A DNA stretch of 50,673 bases from Rhodospirillales bacterium (GTDB taxonomy: Bacteria > Pseudomonadota > Alphaproteobacteria > Acetobacterales > Acetobacteraceae). Both the position numbers and the translations under genes were made by a program. The notes under the pieces are model-generated. The model worked only from the letters and a program-made list of their open reading frames with translations, did not search any database and was not told the DNA's origin. The stretch spans positions 1-50,673 of the forward strand of contig JAGWSV010000031.1 of NCBI GenBank assembly GCA_028869315.1, read 5' to 3'. Shown piece after piece: positions 9,082 to 17,635 of the stretch; position 1 is the first letter of the stretch, and each line of letters starts with the position of its first letter.

Positions 9082-10434
9082 ATGCAACGCGACGCTCAGG
9101 GGCTTGAATTGACAACCGATTCCGCCCCCGCTGCCGCGGCCTGGGACCAGACGATCGCCGCCTATCTCGGCTACCGCGCGGACACTGCGCAGCGCCTCGC
9201 TGCTACCCTGGCGGCTGACCCCGGCTTTGGCCTGGGGCAGTGTCTGTCTGGTTATGTCGCGCTGCTCGGGTTCAATGCCGCGATGCTGCCTGTCGCCGCC
9301 GCTGCCGCCGACCGGGCCCGCCCATTGCTTGCCGCGGCCACCTTGCGCGAGCGCGCGCATCTCGCCGCGCTGGAGGCGTGGCTGGCTGGGATGGCGGATC
9401 GTGCCGTGCGGATCTGGGAGCAGATCCTGGCCGACCATCCACGCGATGCTCTCGCTTTTCGTCTGGCCCATTTTGTCAACTTCTGGCTCGGACGGCCGGA
9501 GCGCATGCGGGCCTCGGTGTTGGCTGTTGAACCACACTGGGACCGCGATGCCGCCAGCTTCACCGCCCTACTTGCCTGCCGCTGCTTCGCCTTCGAGGAA
9601 TGCGGGCTTTACACCGAAGCCGAAGCCGCCGGACGCGAAGCGATCGCCCGCGACCCCACCGATGTCTGGGCCGCGCATGGCGTCGCGCATGTTCTGGAAA
9701 TGCAGGGGCGGCGCGCCGAGGGCGTCGCCTGGATCGAGCAACTCGCTCCGGGATGGGAGGCTGCCAACAATCTCCGCCATCATCTCTATTGGCACGCCGC
9801 GCTGTTCCATTTCGAGCGAGGCGCGTTCGACCGCGTGCTGGCGCTCTACGATACCGGGTTCCGCGACCTGGGCGCGCCGCTCACCGTGGCCCAGCCGGAC
9901 CTTTATATCGACGTACAGAACGCGGTCTCCATGCTCTACCGCCTCGCGCGCCAGGGCATCGATGTCGGCGCGCGCTGGGAGGAACTGGCCGACAAGGCGG
10001 AAGCGCGGATCGGTGACTGCCTCTCCGCGTTCACCTTGCCGCATTGGGCGATGGCGTTGGCTGCAACTCACCGCTGGGACGCGGCCGAGCGGTTTCTTCG
10101 CGCCATGCGCCATTGCGCCGCTGGAAGCGACACGATCGCAGCCCAGGTGCGTGCGGCGGCGCTGCCGGCCAGCGAGGCGGTGGTCGCCGCGGCGCGCGGC
10201 ATGCCGGCCGAGGCGGTGGCGTTGATGCGGCCCGCACTTGGAGCGATGCGCATGCTGGGCGGCAGTCATGCGCAGCAGGACGTGCTCGAACAACTCTTTC
10301 TCGATTGTGCCATGGCCGCGGGTGCCACGGAGGATGCTTGGATGCTGCTGGAGCGGGCCGCCGGCTGCCATCCGGTGCCGCCGCATCGGCGGCGCGGCTA
10401 TGTGGCGGCCGCGCGCGCGCTCGGCTTCGACTGA
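9082..10434 (+). CDS. TTC38-like tetratricopeptide repeat protein
   Basis: The 450-aa product matches the TTC38 family of helical TPR-like proteins in length and pattern. Repeated helix pairs with A-x3-G/A-x2-H/A spacing run through the whole chain; the family-typical HAVAHVLEM-like segment appears here as GVAHVLEMQGR (residues about 208-218), followed by a conserved NNLRHHLYWHAALFHFE stretch. No signal peptide or membrane segment is seen, so it is probably cytoplasmic. The frame is open well upstream, but ATG at 9082 was chosen: GGGGA lies about 11 bases before it and composition becomes coding-like there. The molecular role of bacterial TTC38 proteins is not established. It stands alone on its strand. 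Confidence 0.8.
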   Translation: MQRDAQGLELTTDSAPAAAAWDQTIAAYLGYRADTAQRLAATLAADPGFGLGQCLSGYVALLGFNAAMLPVAAAAADRARPLLAAATLRERAHLAALEAWLAGMADRAVRIWEQILADHPRDALAFRLAHFVNFWLGRPERMRASVLAVEPHWDRDAASFTALLACRCFAFEECGLYTEAEAAGREAIARDPTDVWAAHGVAHVLEMQGRRAEGVAWIEQLAPGWEAANNLRHHLYWHAALFHFERGAFDRVLALYDTGFRDLGAPLTVAQPDLYIDVQNAVSMLYRLARQGIDVGARWEELADKAEARIGDCLSAFTLPHWAMALAATHRWDAAERFLRAMRHCAAGSDTIAAQVRAAALPASEAVVAAARGMPAEAVALMRPALGAMRMLGGSHAQQDVLEQLFLDCAMAAGATEDAWMLLERAAGCHPVPPHRRRGYVAAARALGFD

Positions 10435-10523
10435 CCCCCGCCGCCCGGGCCGCCCCCATGGGCCGTATCCGTGGGAAGCCGCCGGGACGGAACGACGTGT
10501 CTGCGCGTCAGCGCGGCGGTTGA

Positions 10524-10961
10524 TCACGAACGACGGTCGAGATGCGGCTCGACCCGACCTTCCCGTCGGAGTGGGCGTGGCGCGGGTGGTGGCGGAACGT
10601 CCAGCGGTTCCCGCCGCGCGCGCGGCGCCGGCGGAGCCGGCGGGATGGGCGGGCGACTGAGGCCCGGCTGGCGGCGCGACGGACCTGCCGACGCTTCGGC
10701 GTGGGGCATCGCCGGGGAAGGGATCGTGTATTCGTCGTCAAACGGGATGGTGACCGCCTGCTCCGGCAGACGAAGGGCCAGGGTGCGGATCTCCTCCTGG
10801 ATTTCGTCCAGCCGTGCTTCCAGCCCTTCGAGCCGGGCCTTCACCCCGATCACGCTGAATGGAACCAGAATGAACGCCAGCACCCAAAGGCCGGCCGCCA
10901 CCAGGATCACGAGTGAGGCCCACCAGGGGAGCCAGCCGGGAAGTGCCACGGGAAGGTTCAT
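10524..10961 (-). CDS. Small membrane-anchored protein with coiled coil and Pro/Arg-rich tail
   Basis: I do not recognise this 145-aa protein as a named family. It has a single membrane segment at about 12-38, a charged helical stretch with heptad-like spacing at about 41-68 (predicted coiled coil), and a low-complexity tail rich in Pro, Arg and Ala from about 80 to the end. The hydrophobic start followed by a coiled coil is like small envelope scaffold proteins. It is separated by 110 bases from the cytochrome b561 gene on the same strand, so co-transcription with it is possible but unproven. Coding status is supported by the clean domain pattern. Confidence 0.6.
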   Translation of the reverse strand: MNLPVALPGWLPWWASLVILVAAGLWVLAFILVPFSVIGVKARLEGLEARLDEIQEEIRTLALRLPEQAVTIPFDDEYTIPSPAMPHAEASAGPSRRQPGLSRPPIPPAPPAPRARREPLDVPPPPAPRPLRREGRVEPHLDRRS

Positions 10962-11071
10962 GTTGGGTCCATGCCGAGCGTGCCCTCACGCTGCAAGCGC
11001 TCTAGCATCCGCCGGCCGCGGTCACCAGCGCCGGGCATACCGGCCCGCGCAGGCCCCCATCGGCGCGTCGG

Positions 11072-11632
11072 TCAGTTGGCGAATCGGCGCGGCAGCATTC
11101 GGCGCAAGGTCGGGTCACGCAGCAGGTAATGGTGCGCCAGCGCCGCGGCGGCGTGCAAGCCGGCGATAATCAACACCGCGTTGGCGCCGAGGCTGTGCAG
11201 GTCGAACAGGGTATGCGCCAGGTTCCGGTTCCCGGGGGCGAATGACGGCAGAGAGAATAAGCCGAATATGTTGAGACCCTGCGCGAATGCGGTCAGCAGC
11301 CCGAGCACGATGACCGCGGAAACCAGGACGTAGAGGGTCCAGTGCACCGCCCGTGCTGCGATCGCCATCACGCGGGGGCCTTCGACATCCGCCAAACGCC
11401 GTCCTCCGGTCGCGCGCCAGATCAGGCGGACAACGATCACGACGCCCAGGAGCGTGCCGAGAAGGACGTGGGACGACCGGTAGTCGACGCGGAGGGGGCC
11501 GCGCGGCCAGAAATCGATTGTCTGGCCGACGATCCAGAGCATTCCCACCAGGATCGCGGTGGTCCAGTGTAGCGCGATGGTCGCTGTATCGTAGCGCGCT
11601 GCGGCGGCGCGCACCGGGTCGATTCGGGCCAT
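11072..11632 (-). CDS. Cytochrome b561-type membrane protein
   Basis: This 186-aa protein has four predicted membrane helices (about 18-38, 53-71, 95-117, 144-170) and histidines at 22, 55, 146 and 160 in the places expected for ligands of two b-type hemes. A fifth His at 97 sits in helix three. Such proteins carry electrons across or within the inner membrane, usually from quinol to periplasmic partners or superoxide. It lies 13 bases downstream of the mbfA stop on the same strand, so the two are probably one operon. This suggests electron transfer linked to iron handling, which is an inference from context. Confidence 0.85.
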   Translation of the reverse strand: MARIDPVRAAAARYDTATIALHWTTAILVGMLWIVGQTIDFWPRGPLRVDYRSSHVLLGTLLGVVIVVRLIWRATGGRRLADVEGPRVMAIAARAVHWTLYVLVSAVIVLGLLTAFAQGLNIFGLFSLPSFAPGNRNLAHTLFDLHSLGANAVLIIAGLHAAAALAHHYLLRDPTLRRMLPRRFAN

Positions 11633-11645
11633 GCGGAAGGGGTTC

Positions 11646-12602
11646 CTAACTGCTGCCGATCAGGATCCCGCAAGCGAAGACCAGGGCGCCGCCCACCATC
11701 ACCTGAAACGCCGCCGAGATAGGCGGTGTGTCCATATATTTCCAGCGCACCCATGCGATCGCCGCCAGCTCGATGATAACAACCGCGATGGCAAAGGCGA
11801 TGGCGGTCCGGAAATTACCGATCAGAAACGGCAACGTGTGGCCGATGCCGCCGACGGTGGTCATCAGCCCGGTGATCGTGCCGCGCACCAGCGGCTGGCC
11901 GCGTCCGGTGAGGCTGCCGTTGTCGGACAGCGCCTCCGCGAAACCCATGGAGATGCCGGCGCCGAGCGAGGCCGCCAGCCCGACCAGGAACGCATCCCAC
12001 GAGTTGCCGGTGGCGAAGGCGGAGGCGAACACCGGCGCCAGGGTGGAGACCGAGCCGTCCATCAGCCCGGCAAGCCCGGGCTGCACCACGCGCAGAAGGA
12101 ATTGCCGGCGCTCGGCATGGTCTTCCTCGGCGCGCGCGCCCTCGGTCAGGTTCTTCGCCGTCAGTTGCTCGGCGATCGCCTCGTGATTCGCCTCGGCGTC
12201 GGCAAGGTCGCCAAGCAGGCTGCGGATCGAGGCGTCACTCGTGCGGGCGGCGGCGCGGCGATAGAACCGCTGCGTCTCCAACTCCATGCTCTCGGCGAGC
12301 GACCGCACCGCGTCGAGCCCGAGCGGGCGGATCTGCCAGATCGGCTTGTGCTGGATGAAACCACGTACGTCCTGGCGGCGGACGAGAGGAATGTGCTCGC
12401 CGAACTTCTGCCGGTAGAGCTCGATCAGGCGGCGGCGGTGCTCGCCCTCCTCCGCCAGCATCTCCGAGAAGACGCGCGCCGAGGCCGGGTAGGTCTCGCG
12501 CAGGCCCTCGGCGATATCGGCGTAGATCCGGGCGTCCTCCTCCTCGTTGGCGATCGCCAGAGCAAGGACTTCGCGTTCGGAGAGGTCGGAGAAATTGCGC
12601 AT
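11646..12602 (-). CDS. mbfA: Membrane-bound ferritin-like / Fe(II) exporter MbfA
   Basis: This 318-aa protein joins an N-terminal rubrerythrin/ferritin-like diiron domain to a C-terminal VIT1/CCC1 iron transport domain. Candidate diiron ligands are Glu20, Glu51/52 and His55 in the first helix pair, and Glu107, Glu137 region and His140 in the second. The transport domain starts near 172 ([14 protein letters not shown]) and holds about five membrane segments to the C-terminus. In rhizobia MbfA exports iron and protects against iron and peroxide stress under Irr control. I looked for an iron-control-element palindrome in the 140 bp upstream and did not see one. The cytochrome b561 gene follows closely, and an LLM oxidoreductase diverges upstream. 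Confidence 0.9.
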   Translation of the reverse strand: MRNFSDLSEREVLALAIANEEEDARIYADIAEGLRETYPASARVFSEMLAEEGEHRRRLIELYRQKFGEHIPLVRRQDVRGFIQHKPIWQIRPLGLDAVRSLAESMELETQRFYRRAAARTSDASIRSLLGDLADAEANHEAIAEQLTAKNLTEGARAEEDHAERRQFLLRVVQPGLAGLMDGSVSTLAPVFASAFATGNSWDAFLVGLAASLGAGISMGFAEALSDNGSLTGRGQPLVRGTITGLMTTVGGIGHTLPFLIGNFRTAIAFAIAVVIIELAAIAWVRWKYMDTPPISAAFQVMVGGALVFACGILIGSS

Positions 12603-12742
12603 GGAGCCCTATGTGCGGGCATGCGGGGCGACGTCAAGTCACGCTCGCAACGATGCGAATGCCTCGCAGATGCGGGCGCCCCTTGCGCGGCGGAGGCGCC
12701 GCCCGCCATCTTGCCGGACCTCCGTCAACAGGGACTGCCGCC

Positions 12743-13786
12743 ATGCTCCGGCTTTCGGTGCTCGATCAATCCACGGTGGTGACCGGTCGCTCGCCGGATA
12801 CCTCGATCCGCGAATCGCTCGCGCTCGCCCGGCATTGCGAGGCACTGGGCTATCGTCGCTATTGGGTCGCGGAACACCACAACTCGGCCTCCATCGCCGG
12901 CACCGCGCCCGAGGTGCTGCTCGCTGCGCTGGCGGCCACGACCTCGCGCATCCGCCTGGGCAGCGCCGGCGTGATGCTGCCGCACTATGCCGCACTCAAG
13001 GTGGCCGAGCAGTTCCGCGTATTGGAAGCGATTGCGCCTGGACGGATCGACCTCGGTCTTGGCCGTGCGCCGGGATCCGACGGGCGCACCGCCTTTGCTC
13101 TCAACCCGTTGGCGGAGACCGCGGCGGCGGAGTTCCCCGCCCAGGTACGCGACCTGCTGGCCTGGCTCACGGGCGCGCCGCTGGTGTCCGGGCACCCGTT
13201 CCACGACATCGTCGCCCAGCCGCGGGGACCCGGCGCGCCCGAGGTGTGGATGCTCGGCAGTTCCGACTACGGCGCGCAGGTGGCGGCCTATTTCGGCCTG
13301 CCGTTCTGCTTCGCTCATTTCATCACCGACGGCCGCGGCGCGGAGGAAGCGCTGGCCCAGTATCGGGCCCAGTATCGGCCGAGTGCCCGCCATCCCGTGC
13401 CTCATGCGGCGCTCTGCGTCTGGGCGCTGGCGGCGGAGACCAGGGAGGATGCGGAGCGTCTGTTCGCGTCCCGGGCGTTCTGGCGGCTGGGGCGGGACCG
13501 CGGGATCTACGCGCCTTTGCCCTCGCCGGAGGAAGCCCTGGCCCATGACTATACCGACGCTGAGCGCGTGCGGGTCGCTCGGCTGCGAGAGCGTGCCCTG
13601 GCCGGTACCGCAGCAGAGGTGGGCGAGAAGCTGCGTGCCTTGGCCGCCGCGCACGGCGTGGATGAAATCGCGGTCCTGACCACGGTACACGACCCGGAGG
13701 CCCGCCGTCGATCCTACACGCTGCTGGCCGAGGAATGCGGGTTAGTGGGTGAACAAGTCGCCGCCGCCGCCGAAGTCGCGGCCTGA
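12743..13786 (+). CDS. LLM class flavin-dependent oxidoreductase
   Basis: The 347-aa product is a luciferase-like TIM-barrel enzyme using FMN. Family signatures are visible: an N-terminal LDQS segment, RYWVAEHHN (about 40-48), the TSRIRLGSAGVMLPHY segment (about 68-83) and the G-R-IDLGLGRAPGSD loop (about 105-118). This sequence pattern is that of the widespread MsnO8-type group rather than a defined monooxygenase, and substrate is unknown. The frame is open upstream; ATG at 12743 was chosen because GGGA lies eight bases before it and the conserved sequence begins there. It diverges from mbfA and converges with a small membrane-protein gene, overlapping it by 45 bases. Confidence 0.88.
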   Translation: MLRLSVLDQSTVVTGRSPDTSIRESLALARHCEALGYRRYWVAEHHNSASIAGTAPEVLLAALAATTSRIRLGSAGVMLPHYAALKVAEQFRVLEAIAPGRIDLGLGRAPGSDGRTAFALNPLAETAAAEFPAQVRDLLAWLTGAPLVSGHPFHDIVAQPRGPGAPEVWMLGSSDYGAQVAAYFGLPFCFAHFITDGRGAEEALAQYRAQYRPSARHPVPHAALCVWALAAETREDAERLFASRAFWRLGRDRGIYAPLPSPEEALAHDYTDAERVRVARLRERALAGTAAEVGEKLRALAAAHGVDEIAVLTTVHDPEARRRSYTLLAEECGLVGEQVAAAAEVAA

Positions 13787-14026
13787 GCGGCGGGCGCGCC
13801 ACAGCTGGAAGCGGATCGCCGCCCAGGCGACCAGCCCGGCGACTATGGCTACCGGGACCAGCGCCACCGCCAGCCAGAAGGCAAGCGCCGCGACGGCGAT
13901 CACCCCTGCCAGCACGGCGACCACGATTGCGGCTCCGGCCAGCCGAAGCGGCCAGGAGGGGGTGGGGCGAATGACCCCGCCGTCGAGTCGCATCTCGATC
14001 TGCGGCGGAACATGATGCTGAGCCAT
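13742..14026 (-). CDS. Small two-helix membrane protein
   Basis: This 94-aa product has a hydrophilic N-terminus, two adjacent hydrophobic segments (about 27-47 and 50-70) and a short basic tail ending in a Gly/Asp run. I do not recognise a family. Its 3' end overlaps the LLM gene by 45 bases in convergent orientation. The membrane pattern supports a real gene, but the overlap and lack of recognised homology keep confidence moderate. Confidence 0.55.
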   Translation of the reverse strand: MAQHHVPPQIEMRLDGGVIRPTPSWPLRLAGAAIVVAVLAGVIAVAALAFWLAVALVPVAIVAGLVAWAAIRFQLWRARRSGRDFGGGGDLFTH

Positions 14027-14092
14027 ACGTTCAATCTGGATCGCGCGGCCCGGCGGTTCAAGTCCTGCCGGGCTTGGAGGGCCCCCGGGAAA

Positions 14093-15511
14093 TTAACGTG
14101 CTGTCGCGGGGCGGTAGCCGTCCGTCAGTATTTGTAGAAAGGCAATGATATCGCGTTCGTCGGTCGGGCTCAACGCCGGCCGCGCGCCCGGGCGGCGGTT
14201 GAACGGCGGGTCGGTCGCGTCGATGTTGCCGCGATACCGGGCGGGAAGGTCGTTGAATTTGTCGGGATCTCCGTTCGGTCCGAGCGGATAGATCTTCTGC
14301 GGCTCGGTGTCGCGGAAGTCATAGAAATCGAGAACCTGCCGCAGCGTGTGATAGACGCCGTTGTGGAAGAACACGTGCCTTGTCGCGACGTTGCGTAAGG
14401 TCGGGGTCTGGAACAGTCCGCAATATCGCGTCTGGGCAGCCATATCGGTACGGTACGGCCCGCACAGGCCGAGGTCGAAATAGGCCGGGTTCCGGTTGAC
14501 CTGCAGGACCCGATTGCGCGGCACGCCGAGTGCCTCGAACTGGTGATCGGTGAACAGCGGCGGCCGGCCGTCGCCGCTGGGCCGATCGAGATGACAGGCG
14601 GCGCAGTCGCCTTTGCGGGGGTTGTTGAACAGCCTGTAGCCGCGCAACTCCGCCGGCGTCAGGCGCGCCCGGCCTTCGAGCCAGGCATCGTACTTGCTGG
14701 AGTAGGGATGGAAGCTCGGATCCTCGATCTCGTAGCGCGCCACCGCGAACAGCGCTTCCGCCACCGTCATGCGCGGACTGGAGAAGATCGCCGGCCCAAA
14801 CAATTGAACGAAGCCGGCCGCATAGGGTGCCTGCCGGAGCCGCGCCGCCACCCTTTCGATACTGCCGCCGCTCATCTCGAACGGACTGAGCAGCGGGCCC
14901 ATCGCCTGGCTTTGCAGCGTGTTGGCCCGTCCGTCCCAGAACAAGCCGCCTTGCGGCACCAGGTTGGCCGCGGTCGCCGCGGTGTCCTGCGCGGTCTTGC
15001 GGGCGCGGGCGGCGCGCTGCCCCCGCATCGCCATGCGCGCCAGGCTGACGTTCTCGTTTTCTTCGTTGTCGGGGCCGATGCTGAAATTCGGCTGTCTTTC
15101 CAGATACATCAGCGACGGGACCGCGCGCACGCCCTGGCGGTGCAGGTGCGGACCGCCGAACATCGCCGGCTGCGCGTTGGGTGGACCGTAGGCATGCTGC
15201 GGGCTGTGGCAGGACGCGCAGGATAGACGCCCGGAGCCGGACAGGCTGGGGTCGAAGAATATCCGCCGCCCCAACCGCGCCATGGCTGACAGGGGAGCGA
15301 TCGGCGGACGTACCAGCCGAACCGGGTGGGGGTTCTCTCCCTCCGCCATAAGGGAACTGGCGCGTGGATGACGGAGCCGGGCACGAAGGGGAAGCGGGCT
15401 TCGCGCGGCGACGGCCGCGCCGGCACCGACCAGTGCTGCGAGCACCAAGCCGGTACCGACACGTTGCCACAGGGGGCGCCCCGGTCGATGCCTTGGTCGG
15501 ACGAAGCGCAT
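14093..15511 (-). CDS. Diheme cytochrome c peroxidase / MauG family protein
   Basis: The 472-aa product is predicted to be a periplasmic diheme c-type peroxidase that reduces hydrogen peroxide with electrons from cytochromes, or a MauG-like oxidising enzyme. Two heme-binding CxxCH motifs are visible at 98-102 (CASCH) and 303-307 (CAACH). A hydrophobic segment at about 17-37 acts as signal anchor or signal peptide. The chain is longer than the classical CcpA (about 320-350 aa) because of an insertion after the first heme site (about 145-185). It starts 23 bases after the stop of the phosphoesterase gene on the same strand, so the two are probably co-transcribed. Confidence 0.9.
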   Translation of the reverse strand: MRFVRPRHRPGRPLWQRVGTGLVLAALVGAGAAVAARSPLPLRARLRHPRASSLMAEGENPHPVRLVRPPIAPLSAMARLGRRIFFDPSLSGSGRLSCASCHSPQHAYGPPNAQPAMFGGPHLHRQGVRAVPSLMYLERQPNFSIGPDNEENENVSLARMAMRGQRAARARKTAQDTAATAANLVPQGGLFWDGRANTLQSQAMGPLLSPFEMSGGSIERVAARLRQAPYAAGFVQLFGPAIFSSPRMTVAEALFAVARYEIEDPSFHPYSSKYDAWLEGRARLTPAELRGYRLFNNPRKGDCAACHLDRPSGDGRPPLFTDHQFEALGVPRNRVLQVNRNPAYFDLGLCGPYRTDMAAQTRYCGLFQTPTLRNVATRHVFFHNGVYHTLRQVLDFYDFRDTEPQKIYPLGPNGDPDKFNDLPARYRGNIDATDPPFNRRPGARPALSPTDERDIIAFLQILTDGYRPATAR

Positions 15512-15534
15512 CCGCCGAGGGCCGCCCGAAGTCG

Positions 15535-17244
15535 CTACCGGTGCGCCGTCCGCGCCAGGCCAGTGACCGGGCTCAGGTAGAGCGGCGCCACGTGGCCGCC
15601 GCCGGACGCGAAGTCGAACATGTCCATGATCGAGCCGGTCGTTGCGTCGAACGCGCCGCCGCCAAGCCGCTCGCGGTGCAGCCAGTTGTCCTCGATGAAG
15701 CGAACCACCGAGGCCTGGGTGATTTCAGTGTGGCTGACGAAGTTCGACTTCGCCCAGGGCGAGATCACCAGGAACGGAATGCGGGTCCCTGGACCACAGC
15801 GCCCGTTTACCGGCTTTCCCGCCACGCCGGGGAGCGGCGTGCCGCTGCCGCAGACGCCGGGCCCATCGAGCTGGTCGGCCTGCTTGTCGAAGGACGGGTT
15901 CGTCGTCTTGGCGAATACATGGTCGTACCAGCCATCCGAGTCGTCCCAGGTGATCACCACCGCGGTGTTCTTCCAGTCCGGTTGATGTTCCAGGAAGTTG
16001 ATCAGGCGCACAACCCCCGCCTGCTCGTCGAGCGGATCGGAATAGCCGGCGTGGGCATCCTGGTAAGCGGGCAGCTTGATGTAGGAGACTGCCGGATAGT
16101 TGCCCGCATGCACTGCGCGGTAGAAGTCCCGCAGGCCGTATTGGTGGTTCGCCGGATCCCTGGTCGTGCCGTCATGCTCGAAGCTGTAGCCGATATCGGC
16201 GAGCGCATGCGGCCGGGCATGGGTCGGGTTGGCGGTGGAAGCGAAGTACTGGAACCAGTTGTGGTGCGGGATGTAGTCGGTGACCTTGGCGCCGACGACG
16301 GCGGAATGCGTGCTGCGCTTGCAGCCGGTGGTGCCGTTCGGGTTCTTGCGACCGAGGTCGAACCCGCCCATGAACCCGCCCCACGTGATGCCGGCGGCGT
16401 TCAGAAGATCGCCGACGTTCCGCCCTTCCATCATGACCTGGTTCTTCGGATTTGAGCAGACATCATAGGCGGGGTCGACGTCGTTGATCATCGCCAGACC
16501 GCCCTGGCCGTCCTTGATATAGTAGGAGACGGCCGAGAGTGTGGAAGGCTTCTTGGTTGTCGCGACGATCCGCATGCCGTTGGTCTGGCCGGACACGACT
16601 TCCAGCGCGCCCGGTGTGGACGGCCCGTAGGTGTCGGTGTAGGCGTTGTCGCTCATCGCATAGCGCTGTGCGTAGCGCCACATCGCGCCGACGGTATTAC
16701 CGTCGAAGTAGCCCATCACCTGGCCCTTGGTGCCGAACGCGCCGACGCCGCCTGGTGTGCCCTTGCCGGTATATTTCGGGAACAGATCGGCTTTGCCGTG
16801 ATCGTAGGCCTGCTGCTCGGCCGTGTAGGCGTGGTTCTGGTCGGCGGTGGCGGCCTGTGTGCGATCAAGCCGGAACGGCTCCGCGGCGTCGGCGCCATTT
16901 TCGTGGTTGGTGGCGTTGGGATTGTTGGTCAGCAGGTGGGCCGTCGCCAGGTTGTTCACCCGGGGCGTGTTTGCCGCGGCGGTAAAGCCCGGCTCGCCCG
17001 GCGGATTGGCCGCTTTCGGATAGGTGGCGAAGTAGTGATCGAACGAGACGTTCTCGTCATAGATCACGACCAGGTGCTTGATCGGCGTGGCGGTCGCTGC
17101 CGCATCGGCCGGGTTGGGGTGACCGAGCCCGGCTGGCGCTATGGCGCCCGCCGTCGGGGCAGCAGCGTAGGTGCCGCCTCCCCAGCTCGCGAGACCGGCA
17201 AACAGCGCGCCGGCGGCGGCAAGTCGCATTCTGCGTTGACGCAT
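15535..17244 (-). CDS. Secreted phosphoesterase (phospholipase C / acid phosphatase superfamily)
   Basis: The 569-aa product belongs to the phosphoesterase family that includes bacterial phospholipases C and AcpA-type acid phosphatases. The metal-site start motif VVIYDENVSFDHYF is near residue 58, the segment GPSTPGALEVVSG holds the likely nucleophile, and DDSDGWYDHV provides later metal ligands. A signal peptide (MRQRRMRL followed by a hydrophobic stretch, ending near TYAAA) predicts export. The frame continues 66 codons upstream, but ATG at 17244 was chosen because it starts the signal peptide and a GGGG run lies about four bases before it. The substrate cannot be decided. It precedes the diheme peroxidase with a 23-base gap. 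Confidence 0.87.
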   Translation of the reverse strand: MRQRRMRLAAAGALFAGLASWGGGTYAAAPTAGAIAPAGLGHPNPADAAATATPIKHLVVIYDENVSFDHYFATYPKAANPPGEPGFTAAANTPRVNNLATAHLLTNNPNATNHENGADAAEPFRLDRTQAATADQNHAYTAEQQAYDHGKADLFPKYTGKGTPGGVGAFGTKGQVMGYFDGNTVGAMWRYAQRYAMSDNAYTDTYGPSTPGALEVVSGQTNGMRIVATTKKPSTLSAVSYYIKDGQGGLAMINDVDPAYDVCSNPKNQVMMEGRNVGDLLNAAGITWGGFMGGFDLGRKNPNGTTGCKRSTHSAVVGAKVTDYIPHHNWFQYFASTANPTHARPHALADIGYSFEHDGTTRDPANHQYGLRDFYRAVHAGNYPAVSYIKLPAYQDAHAGYSDPLDEQAGVVRLINFLEHQPDWKNTAVVITWDDSDGWYDHVFAKTTNPSFDKQADQLDGPGVCGSGTPLPGVAGKPVNGRCGPGTRIPFLVISPWAKSNFVSHTEITQASVVRFIEDNWLHRERLGGGAFDATTGSIMDMFDFASGGGHVAPLYLSPVTGLARTAHR

Positions 17245-17635
17245 GAGACCCCTGGAAGAATGACCAATAATTCGCGAGCCGTTAGAGCGAATCTCCGCGA
17301 CCGAGTATGAAGTTGCGATGACGTCGCCGGCGATCGCGTTCCCGCCCGTCGCATGGTCGCCGAATGTGCGGCGGGAGCGGCCCGCCGTCCAGCTAAAGCA
17401 GGCCGCCGGCCGCTGCCGCCCGCAGAGAGCGGCGGCATCCATAAATTTGCTGATTTGCGTATTTATGATATACGCCTTCCCGAGGCCGGAACCCGGGTGT
17501 GCGGCAGGGCTTCAGCGTGCCGTCACGTGCTCCTCTCATCATGCGGATCGTGCGGGAATTGGGGTGATGCGGGCGGACAGCCCCATTGGTGCCGCGCCCC
17601 GCCCGCGCCATAATGTGGCACTTGGATGAATCGCC
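17245..17635. promoter_or_regulatory. Intergenic region between phosphoesterase and proA, with AT-rich inverted repeat
   Basis: These 391 bases separate two divergent genes and hold no convincing gene. An AT-rich patch at about 17440-17475 stands out in the GC-rich setting. It contains the inverted repeat GCGTAT-N7-ATACGC (17457-17475), a possible operator. Promoters for both directions are expected here, but no -35/-10 pair is convincing. Confidence 0.4.

Noticed and set aside
12603-12742. Iron-control-element (Irr box) upstream of mbfA
   Set aside because: I searched the gap for the TTTAGAA-type palindrome and found nothing similar.
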